DNA from: Thermodesulfobacteriota bacterium
GTDB lineage: Bacteria; Desulfobacterota; Thermodesulfobacteria; Thermodesulfobacteriales; Thermodesulfatatoraceae
Assembly: GCA_013154385.1 (NCBI GenBank)
Contig: JAADCO010000173.1
Coordinates: 1 to 5,652, forward strand
Length of the DNA stretch: 5,652 bases
Reading direction: 5' to 3'
Part shown: positions 1-5,353 of the stretch, one piece after another
Layout of the letters: every line of letters begins with the position of its first letter
Numbering within the stretch: position 1 is the stretch's first letter
The notes under the pieces: generated by a model
What the model saw: the letters and a program-made list of their open reading frames with translations, nothing else
The model's database searches: none
What the model was told of the DNA's origin: nothing
Position numbers and translations under genes: made by a program

Positions 1-93
1 GACCTTTCCGCCACCGTAAGGCTGCTTAAGACCTTTCTCGAGGACCCGCACGATGCCCTGGCTTACCGTTGGTCTTACCCCTCATCGGCTTGA
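1..93 (+). CDS. C-terminal end of an upstream gene cut by the window edge (tentative)
   Basis: Frame 1 is open from the left edge to a TGA at 91-93, giving 30 residues that begin DLSATVRLLKTFLEDPHDAL. The part before position 53 is an amphipathic, helix-like stretch with codon choices (AAG, GAG, CTC, GAC) like the genes to its right; the other two plus frames hit stops at 17-19 and 27-29. If real, it overlaps the start of the next gene by 41 bases, long for a co-directional pair but compatible with translational coupling. The fragment is too short to assign a family. It could also be a chance open frame. Confidence 0.4.
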   Translation, partial: DLSATVRLLKTFLEDPHDALAYRWSYPSSA

Positions 94-1075
94 GTTCCTG
101 CCGGAGACCATTCGGCTCATGGAGGGCCACGAGGTCATCGTGCTCGAGGAGCCTCCGGAGGCCGGCTTCCGCGAGATGCTTCGCGGAGAACTCGAAATCG
201 AGAGATACGTCGAAGAGAGCGAGGCGGGGTTTCCCGAATACGCCAAGGCCGCCTGTCGGGAGTTCCAGAGGCTCTACGCCCGCGGAAAGACCTTCTGCCA
301 GATCGAGCCCTATCTCGAAAGATGGATCACCATCCGCCGGCTCCTCGACGAGGGGCTTTCCGCCGAAAAGGTAAGGCGCCTTCCGGACCTCGCCCGCGTC
401 TACGAGATGGAGCACGAGACCTTCGGCAAGCTTCTTGATTACTACGCGGCCATGGGCGGGGACTTCGAGACCCTCGTCACCAAGATCAAGGACTTCGCCC
501 GGGCCGACGCCCGGCGCATTGCCCTGCGGGACGAGATGCGCGCGGAGGAGATCCTCAAGTGCCTCAGGCGTCTCTCGCCGTCTTCGGTTTACGTGGAGGC
601 GGGCTACATCCACATCAAGCTCGTCTATCTCCTGGCCCGGGGGCTCCCCTCCGGCTGGAAGCTACGGGTGAAGAACCTCCTCCTCGAGGCCACCAAGGCG
701 CGCGGGCTTTCCCGCTTCCTGCCCTCCCCCGGCGACGGCCTCACTTCGTACTATCTGTTCGCCGGGCGGCATCGGGAGATAGACGAAGACCTGCTTGCGG
801 CCCGCAGTTTGGTCTACATCAAGCTCATCGAAAAGGACGAGCTCAAGCCCTCTGAGGAAGAGCCCTTTCCGCATCTCACCAACGAGCTCTTCTGGCGCCT
901 CTTCGTGGGCGAACTCTCCTACGAGGACTGCCGCCAGCTCGACCGGGTCATCCGGCTCCTGCCCACGGAAAAGGCGCGCCAGGCCGCCGCCGGGCTCTTT
1001 CCCGCTGCGTATCGTGCGGCCGGGGAGCGGCTCAGGAAGAAACTGTCTGGGGTGGTCTCAGAGGGAGCTCGATGA
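53..1075 (+). CDS. Uncharacterised 340-aa protein, possibly TraB/EreA/ChaN-like fold
   Basis: I do not recognise this protein as a named family. The ATG at 53 has GAGGA nine bases upstream (39-43), and no in-frame alternative start exists between it and the upstream stop at 17-19. There is no signal peptide or membrane segment, so it is probably cytoplasmic. The motif layout recalls the TraB/PrgY, erythromycin-esterase (EreA) and ChaN-like superfamily: an N-terminal strand with VGLTPH (His11), a second strand ending in Glu32-Glu33, a charged helix with RDEM (Arg159-Met162), then a strand with EAGYIH (Gly184, His187). In those families the corresponding pattern is GTxH, a Glu strand, RDxxM and a GAGH-type motif. 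The conserved-looking QIEPYLE (83-89) and the C-terminal 150 residues have no match I can name. Its end overlaps the oppositely directed histidine kinase gene by 44 bases. Being a gene is near certain; the superfamily is an inference from motif order only. Confidence 0.9.
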   Translation: MPWLTVGLTPHRLEFLPETIRLMEGHEVIVLEEPPEAGFREMLRGELEIERYVEESEAGFPEYAKAACREFQRLYARGKTFCQIEPYLERWITIRRLLDEGLSAEKVRRLPDLARVYEMEHETFGKLLDYYAAMGGDFETLVTKIKDFARADARRIALRDEMRAEEILKCLRRLSPSSVYVEAGYIHIKLVYLLARGLPSGWKLRVKNLLLEATKARGLSRFLPSPGDGLTSYYLFAGRHREIDEDLLAARSLVYIKLIEKDELKPSEEEPFPHLTNELFWRLFVGELSYEDCRQLDRVIRLLPTEKARQAAAGLFPAAYRAAGERLRKKLSGVVSEGAR

Positions 1076-2141
1076 TGAATTCGGCGCCGCGTTCCCAGTT
1101 GCGCGCCCGAATGTTCCCGCCGTGCGCCTCGACGATCTTGCGGGAGATGGAAAGCCCGAGCCCCGTGCCCTTCTTCTTGGTGGTGAAAAAGGGTGTGAAG
1201 AGCTGCGGCAGGAGTTTTTCCGGGATGCCGGGGCCGGTGTCGCGCACGTAGATGAGCACCCGGTCCCCTTCCCGCTTGATCTCGAGCTCGAGCTCCCCGC
1301 CGGAATCGGCCATGGCTTCGAGGGCGTTTTCGAAGAGGTTGAAGAGGACCTCCTTCAGGCGTTCGCCGTCCACCATGGCCCGGATCTCCTTCTCGTCGCT
1401 CTTGAGACGCACCTTGATGCCCGCCTCCTCCAGGCGGGGCCGATAGACCTCGAGCGACTCCTGGCAGAGGGCCACCAGATCGGTGTCCTTGAGCTCCAGG
1501 GAAAGGGGCTTGGCAAAGTCGCTGATGTCGTAGAGGAGTTTCTCCAGGCGCTCCACCTCGCGCAGGATGAGCTCGAGCTTGCGCTTGTGCTCCGGGCGGT
1601 CTTCCTTCTTGTAGAGGGAAAGCACGAGGCCCCCGATGGCGATGAGGGGGTTTTTGATCTCGTGGACGATGCGCGAGACCGCCATCCCCACGGCGGCGAG
1701 CTTTTCGCTCTCAAGGAGCCGCCTTTCCATCTCCTTCTGCAGGGACATGTCGCGCACGATGGCGGTGAAGACCCAGGAGTCGTCGAACTTGGTGGCGGAG
1801 CGGGAGATCTGCACGGGGAAGAGCGAGCCGTCCTTGCGCCGCGCCAGCCCTTCCATGATGCGGCCGAGCACCGGGGACTCTCCGGTGCGGAGGAACTCCT
1901 CCACGTAGGTGCGATGCCTCTCGGCCACGCCTTCCGGGAGGAGGATCCCCAGGTCCTGGCCCAGGGCCTCCTCCACCCGGTAGCCGAATATTTGCTCCGC
2001 CGCGCGATTGAAGAGGATGATTCGATGTTGGGCGTCGATGGCTACGATGGCGTCCGTAGCCGTCTGGATGATACCGTGGAGCAGCTCCGGGCTGGAGAGG
2101 AGCCGCTCCTCAAGGCAGTAGCTCTTTTCCTTTTCCGGCAT
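1032..2141 (-). CDS. Soluble PAS-domain sensor histidine kinase
   Basis: This is a cytosolic two-component sensor kinase of 369 residues counted from the ATG at 2141. A PAS domain spans about residues 18-135 (DAIVAIDAQHRIILFNRAAE). It is followed by a linker and a HisKA dimerisation helix with phospho-acceptor His160 in VHEIKNPL. The HATPase domain shows the N box (Asn268 and Asn272), the G1 box DTGPGIPE (from Asp301), the F box LFTPFFTTKKKG and the G2 box GTGLGLS (325-331), so it should be catalytically competent. There is no membrane segment, and no haem or flavin motif marks the PAS ligand. The arrangement is NtrB/ZraS-like. A TTG two codons further upstream (2147) is possible, but the ATG shares TAATG with the stop of the flavoprotein gene before it, the usual coupling geometry. 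No response regulator is adjacent, so its partner is unknown. The last 14 or so codons overlap the convergent gene. Confidence 0.95.
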   Translation of the reverse strand: MPEKEKSYCLEERLLSSPELLHGIIQTATDAIVAIDAQHRIILFNRAAEQIFGYRVEEALGQDLGILLPEGVAERHRTYVEEFLRTGESPVLGRIMEGLARRKDGSLFPVQISRSATKFDDSWVFTAIVRDMSLQKEMERRLLESEKLAAVGMAVSRIVHEIKNPLIAIGGLVLSLYKKEDRPEHKRKLELILREVERLEKLLYDISDFAKPLSLELKDTDLVALCQESLEVYRPRLEEAGIKVRLKSDEKEIRAMVDGERLKEVLFNLFENALEAMADSGGELELEIKREGDRVLIYVRDTGPGIPEKLLPQLFTPFFTTKKKGTGLGLSISRKIVEAHGGNIRARNWERGAEFIIELPLRPPQTVSS

Positions 2142-3121
2142 TAACAACCACGCTCGAGACGAGCGGCATGCTTTTTCTTGATCCCTTCCACCACTTTGTG
2201 GGCGGAGTTGAAAGCGGCCATGATGCTTCCCTTCTCAAAAACTAAGTCTCCGGCCAGGAAAAGGCCAGGGACGTTTGTCTCGTAGTATTCGTCCACCTTG
2301 GGGCGCTTTCCGTCCATCTCCACCCCGATGGAGCGCAGGAAGTTCTCCGGCGTGCTGCCGCCGAGGCAGTAGAAGATGGCGTCGAAGACCATCTTCTGGC
2401 CGTCCTTGAAGTTGACCTGCACGCCTTCGGGGGCCGGTTCGAGACCCTCGATGTCCGTGTTCATCATGAGGGTGATCTTCCCTTCCTTGACCCTCTTTTC
2501 GAGCTCGGCCATGTTGGTCTCGTTGATGCGGAAGAACTGGGGCCGGCGATAGGAGAGATAGACCTGGGCCCCCTTGTCCGCCAGGAAACAGGCCGTTTCC
2601 GCCGCGGAGTCTCCGCCACCCACCACGAGGACCTTCTTGAAGTTTTCCGGGAGTTCGGCCTGGGTGCCCAGAAAGACCCGGTCCTTCACCTCTTTGGGGA
2701 TGGGATACCGGGGCTTGTTGGGCCGGCCGAAGATACCGATGGCGATCACCACCACCGGGGCCTTGATCACCGTGTCCTTTCCCGCGTGGACGACGAAACA
2801 GTCGCCTTCCCGCTCGATCTTGTGGACCTCGTGCCAGTAGCGAACGTCGAGATCGTATTCCTTGATGTAGCGCTCCATGAGCTCCAGGAACTCTTCCTTG
2901 GTGCAGGTGTCGAAGCGACAGATCCCGATGGGTTCCACCTTCACCTTGCGATAGACGGGATCAACGCGCTTTCCGGGATGATAGTACTTGTGGATGGTTT
3001 CGCAGGGTTTGTCGGACTTCTCCAGGACGACCACGGGCTCTATGCCCGCGGCCTTGGCTTCCACCGCCGTGGCGATACCCGCCGGACCAGCGCCTACGAC
3101 AACAATCTTCGCCTCTTCCAT
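2141..3121 (-). CDS. FAD-dependent pyridine nucleotide oxidoreductase, YpdA/thioredoxin reductase-like
   Basis: The 326-residue protein has two dinucleotide-binding domains of the thioredoxin-reductase superfamily. The FAD Rossmann motif is GAGPAG (10-15) with Glu34 closing the second strand. The NAD(P)H Rossmann motif is GGGDSAAE (168-175), followed by YRR (191-193), which suggests NADPH preference. The second FAD motif is GLFLAGD (286-292). Length and order fit the single-chain YpdA/TrxR-like group. The CxxC disulfide of true thioredoxin reductases is missing, and the position of the YpdA active-site cysteine (GGGPCG) is Ala14, so neither known disulfide-reductase chemistry is supported. 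The other cysteines are at 40, 68, 73, 177, 252 and the very C-terminus (326). The electron acceptor is unknown; a ferredoxin or flavodoxin reductase role is possible. The ATG is preceded by GGAGG (3133-3137) and a closer AGAGGG. It lies 40 bases after usp and overlaps the kinase start by TAATG. Confidence 0.92.
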   Translation of the reverse strand: MEEAKIVVVGAGPAGIATAVEAKAAGIEPVVVLEKSDKPCETIHKYYHPGKRVDPVYRKVKVEPIGICRFDTCTKEEFLELMERYIKEYDLDVRYWHEVHKIEREGDCFVVHAGKDTVIKAPVVVIAIGIFGRPNKPRYPIPKEVKDRVFLGTQAELPENFKKVLVVGGGDSAAETACFLADKGAQVYLSYRRPQFFRINETNMAELEKRVKEGKITLMMNTDIEGLEPAPEGVQVNFKDGQKMVFDAIFYCLGGSTPENFLRSIGVEMDGKRPKVDEYYETNVPGLFLAGDLVFEKGSIMAAFNSAHKVVEGIKKKHAARLERGC

Positions 3122-3161
3122 CTTCCCTCTTACCTCCCGATAGGTTTTCGTCTCGGTAAGG

Positions 3162-3617
3162 TTACTTTCTAATACGGTGGGGGTTGACGGTCATCACCGG
3201 ACAAGGGGCCTTCTTTATCACCCGCTCGGTCACGCTACCGAGGAGGATCTTCTCGAGCCCCTTGCGGCCGTGGGTTCCCATGACGATGAGATCCACGTTC
3301 TTCTCCTCGGCGGTCTTGACGATCTCTTCGGGAACGTCGCCCCGGAGGACCAGGGATTCCGCCTGAGGGAAGTCGGAGAAGTGATCCTCCATGAAGATCT
3401 CCATCTTCTTCTTGGCCGATTCCATGAGCTCGGCCTCCAGGTTGTCCAAAGCACTGTGGGGCACGTAGAAGTGGGCATACTTGGCCAGCTCTTCGACCAC
3501 GAAAAGGACGATTATCTTGGCCTCGAGTTTCTCCGCCAGATAACGGGCGTAAGGGAGCACCCTCTCCGAAGCCTGGGTAAAATCCGTGGGGAACAGAATA
3601 GTTTTTATCTCGGCCAT
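3162..3617 (-). CDS. Universal stress protein (UspA family, ATP-binding type)
   Basis: This is a 151-residue single-domain Usp, the normal family length. It starts with the typical first strand KTILFPTDF (Asp12) and ends in the nucleotide-binding signature GTHGRKGLEKILLGS. That signature has the spacing G114-x2-G117-x9-G127-Ser128 known from ATP-binding Usp proteins such as MJ0577. The following TERVIKKAPCPVMTV is the standard last helix and strand used for dimerisation. These proteins are cytoplasmic dimers that bind ATP and modulate stress survival; no partner is evident from sequence. The ATG has a strong GAGGAGGG site about five bases upstream. It is the first gene of a minus-strand operon with the flavoprotein and kinase downstream, which suggests a shared stress or redox role (inference). 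Confidence 0.96.
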   Translation of the reverse strand: MAEIKTILFPTDFTQASERVLPYARYLAEKLEAKIIVLFVVEELAKYAHFYVPHSALDNLEAELMESAKKKMEIFMEDHFSDFPQAESLVLRGDVPEEIVKTAEEKNVDLIVMGTHGRKGLEKILLGSVTERVIKKAPCPVMTVNPHRIRK

Positions 3618-3694
3618 GACACCCTCCTCGATTAAGATATAAAATCTCTTACCTTTAACGGAAGTTTTAAGTCAAGCAGCGAAGGAGAGGATTA
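3618..3694. promoter_or_regulatory. Divergent promoter region between usp and the PHP gene
   Basis: This 77-base gap is the only space for promoters of both the minus-strand usp operon and the plus-strand PHP gene, and it is much more AT-rich than its flanks. On the minus strand a TTGACT (-35-like, 5 of 6 matches) lies at 3675-3670, but the hexamers 17-18 bases downstream match -10 poorly. The better AT box (TTATAT around 3642-3637) is too far from it. On the plus strand TATAAA at 3638-3643 is a -10-like box without a good -35. Both genes have strong Shine-Dalgarno sites inside the gap (3619-3627 for usp, AAGGAGAGG at 3682-3690 for the PHP gene). The exact start sites cannot be fixed. Confidence 0.5.
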
Positions 3695-4549
3695 ATGAGA
3701 AACGGCATTGATTTGCATACACATTCCACGGCCTCCGACGGCACGTTCACCCCTGGCGCTCTGGTGCAAAAGGCACACGACCTGGGGCTCTACGCCCTGG
3801 CCCTTACGGACCACGACACCGTAGCCGGCCTGGCCGAGGCTCACGAAGCCGCCAAGGCCACGGGGATGCGGTTCGTCCCCGGCGTGGAGATAAGCGTGAA
3901 GTTCGACGGCCCCGGGCACTGTCATCTCCTGGGGTACTTCTTCGACTACCGCCATCCGCGCCTCACCGAGACCCTCCAGGCCCTCCACGAGGCCCGGGCC
4001 AACCGCAACAAGAAGATGATCGCCAAGCTGCGGGAGCTGGGCATCGAGATCAGCGAAGAGGAGCTGAGGGCGCTTGCCGGAGACGGCGAGATCGGCCGGC
4101 CCCACATGGCCAAGCTCCTGGTCATGAAGGGTGTGGTCAAGGACTTCGACGAGGCCTTCGAGAAGTTCCTCGGCAAGGGCAAACCCGCCTACGTGCCCAA
4201 GGCCCTCCTGTCGCCCAAGGAGGCGCTTGAGATCATCCACGAGGCCGGGGGGCTCACCTCCCTTGCCCATCCGTACTATCTCAAGCTCCCCCCCGAAGGG
4301 GTGCGGGACTACGTCCGCGAGCTCAAGGAATACGGCCTCGACGCCATCGAGGCCTACTACACGGACCACGACCGGGACTACACCCGCTTCTGCCTGGAGC
4401 TCGCCGAGGAGTTCGGCCTCCTGGTGAGCGGTGGGAGCGACTTTCACGGGGACAACAAACCCGAGATCGCCCTGGGCACGGGCAAGGGCGACCTCTTCGT
4501 GCCCCCTGAGGTCTACGACCGCCTGCGCGCCGCCTGGGAAGGGCGCTAA
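3695..4549 (+). CDS. PHP-domain phosphoesterase, RNase AM / TrpH (YciV) type
   Basis: This 284-residue PHP-superfamily metal-dependent phosphoesterase is close in length to E. coli RNase AM (YciV). The metal-binding motifs appear in order: DLHTHSTASDG (His8, His10, Asp15), TDHD (Asp39-His40-Asp41), PGVEIS (Glu65), GHCHLLGY (His77), GRPH (His137), LAHPYY (His192) and SDFHGD (Asp249, His251). An inserted helical domain lies roughly between 95 and 170, as in this subfamily. Characterised members hydrolyse 3',5'-nucleoside bisphosphates such as pAp or act as 5'-to-3' exonucleases that trim RNA 5' ends. Either activity is a family-based inference. The protein is cytoplasmic. The ATG has AAGGAGAGG at a good distance (3682-3690). 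It is the only plus-strand gene here, divergent from usp and convergent with flgM. No T-rich plus-strand terminator follows its TAA. Confidence 0.94.
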   Translation: MRNGIDLHTHSTASDGTFTPGALVQKAHDLGLYALALTDHDTVAGLAEAHEAAKATGMRFVPGVEISVKFDGPGHCHLLGYFFDYRHPRLTETLQALHEARANRNKKMIAKLRELGIEISEEELRALAGDGEIGRPHMAKLLVMKGVVKDFDEAFEKFLGKGKPAYVPKALLSPKEALEIIHEAGGLTSLAHPYYLKLPPEGVRDYVRELKEYGLDAIEAYYTDHDRDYTRFCLELAEEFGLLVSGGSDFHGDNKPEIALGTGKGDLFVPPEVYDRLRAAWEGR

Positions 4550-4610
4550 AGGCCAAAAACATCAACCATTTTTAACGAAACTTTCTAACCGATTGATCGA
4601 AAAAACCGAT

Positions 4611-4643
4611 AAAAAATAAAAAAGGGGGCCTCCGACGGCCCCC
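4611..4643 (-). terminator. Intrinsic terminator of the flgM operon
   Basis: A perfect 7-bp GC stem (GGGGGCC at 4624-4630 and GGCCCCC at 4637-4643) closes a 6-base loop. Read on the minus strand, the stem is followed at once by TTTTTTATTTTTT (4623-4611), the canonical intrinsic terminator layout, about 30 bases after the flgM stop. In the plus direction the run is A-rich upstream and nothing T-rich follows, so it should act only on minus-strand transcription. Confidence 0.9.
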
Positions 4644-4672
4644 TGCTGGCTGGGAAGGAGGGGGATGGTGGT

Positions 4673-4978
4673 TTAAGCCAGGTCTTTCAGAAGGTCGGCC
4701 AGCATGGCGTTGGCCACCTTCTTGGAATCAACCTTGTAGGTACCGGCCTCGATCTGTTCCTTGATGGCCTTGACCTTGTCGGCGCGCACGTCGGGAGTGG
4801 TCTCGAGCACGGACTCGATCTTCTTCATCTCGCGGGCCGTGGAGGAAAGCTCCACGCGATCGCGATTTTGAGCCCGTTCCTGGACCTGGGCCCCCGACTT
4901 GGCCGTCTCGTTTTGGCTCTGCTTTACCTGTTCGGTGTTCTGAACAGCAAAGCGTTGATATAGATTTTCTACTTTCAT
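4673..4978 (-). CDS. flgM: Anti-sigma-28 factor FlgM
   Basis: This is a 101-residue negative regulator of flagellar synthesis. FlgM binds sigma-28 (FliA) and holds back late flagellar genes until the hook-basal body is complete, when it is exported through the flagellar type III system. The N-terminal 38 or so residues are Gln/Asn-rich, low complexity and probably disordered. The sigma-binding half carries the family core DRVELSSTAREM (40-51), PDVRADKVKAIKEQIEAGTY (62-81) and KKVANAMLADLL (86-97). The start ATG overlaps the upstream stop as ATGA, and GGAGAGGG (4989-4982) gives the ribosome site. It is the last gene before a strong terminator. Other flagellar genes are not in view. Confidence 0.95.
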   Translation of the reverse strand: MKVENLYQRFAVQNTEQVKQSQNETAKSGAQVQERAQNRDRVELSSTAREMKKIESVLETTPDVRADKVKAIKEQIEAGTYKVDSKKVANAMLADLLKDLA

Positions 4979-5301
4979 TTGCCCTCTCCTTTGCCGATGA
5001 TTTTAGCGACCAATCTCTCGAGGATCTTGCCTTGCTCCTCGGAGGGGATCTCCCTCAGGATTTCCTCCCCGTTTTCGGAATCAAAGACCTTGAAAACGAG
5101 CCGCCTCTGCCCCTGCCCCGGAGATTCCTCCGTGCGGTACTGCTTGATCCTCCGGGCCATTTCTTGAACCATACGTCTTCCTTCTTCCGAAATAAAGAGC
5201 TTGTCCTGCGGATCCTTGGGCCGCCCCCAGAGAGACTTGCGTCCGGCTTGACGGCTGTATGTTCTTACTACATGATGGAGATTACGTAGGTAAACATTCA
5301 T
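4975..5301 (-). CDS. Small FlgM-associated protein with FlaG-like C-terminus
   Basis: This 108-residue basic protein has no membrane segment or signal peptide. The N-terminal third is Arg-rich (LRNLHHVVRTYSRQAGRKS). A central helix (40-56) follows, and the C-terminal part (68-104) contains LVFKVFDSENGEEILREIPS. That stretch resembles the FlaG pattern of a short strand, a D-x-(E/T)-GE turn, then IREIPxEE. It resembles in position the uncharacterised DVU0524-type proteins encoded next to flgM in Desulfovibrio relatives; that assignment is from memory of context, not alignment. The ATG at 5301 has GAGAGGA eight bases upstream (5316-5310). Its TGA overlaps the flgM start (ATGA), so the two are translationally coupled. 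A role in sigma-28 control, FlgM handling or filament assembly is plausible but not shown. Confidence 0.85.
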   Translation of the reverse strand: MNVYLRNLHHVVRTYSRQAGRKSLWGRPKDPQDKLFISEEGRRMVQEMARRIKQYRTEESPGQGQRRLVFKVFDSENGEEILREIPSEEQGKILERLVAKIIGKGEGK

Positions 5302-5339
5302 GGCCCGTGTCCTCTCTTAACTACCATTTCGGGCCATGA
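5298..5339. repeat. Perfect 10-bp inverted repeat over promoter and start codon
   Basis: TCATGGCCCG (5298-5307) and CGGGCCATGA (5330-5339) are perfect inverted copies separated by 22 bases. On the minus strand one arm contains the ATG of the small FlgM-associated gene and the other overlaps the sigma-28-like -10 element. The loop contains the ribosome-binding GAGAGGA. It could be an operator, or an mRNA hairpin in transcripts starting further upstream. It may also be partly chance in GC-rich sequence. Confidence 0.6.
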
Positions 5340-5353
5340 GAGTGGGGAACTTA
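5327..5353 (-). promoter_or_regulatory. Sigma-28 (FliA)-like promoter for the flgM operon
   Basis: On the minus strand TTTTTAAGTT places TAAG at 5353-5350, then exactly 15 bases, then GCCCGAAA at 5334-5327. The enterobacterial sigma-28 consensus is TAAA-N15-GCCGATAA, so the -35 matches 3 of 4, the -10 matches 5 of 8 and the spacing is exact. The predicted start, near 5320, leaves a leader of about 20 bases containing the GAGAGGA ribosome site. Transcription of flgM by the sigma factor it inhibits is the known late-class arrangement. Confidence 0.5.

Noticed and set aside
26..613. 195-codon open frame on the minus strand
   Set aside because: It is antisense to the 53-1075 gene, which has a proper ribosome site and plausible protein composition; this frame shows neither.
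795..2144. 449-codon open frame on the plus strand
   Set aside because: It lies antisense to the histidine kinase, which has all its catalytic boxes. It begins inside the 53-1075 gene with Ser/Arg-rich sequence and is His/Leu/Glu/Asp-rich elsewhere, typical of a shadow frame in GC-rich DNA.
2142..2147. TTG start for the histidine kinase, two codons upstream of the ATG
   Set aside because: The ATG at 2141 forms a TAATG overlap with the preceding stop, a common coupled start. The TTG has no better ribosome site.
3692..4447. 251-codon open frame on the minus strand
   Set aside because: It is antisense to the PHP gene, which has complete metal-site motifs. The composition is shadow-like and it resembles no known protein.
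4588..4610. Short direct repeat ACCGAT in the PHP-flgM gap
   Set aside because: Two 6-base copies in an AT-rich gap are expected by chance, and nothing suggests a binding site.
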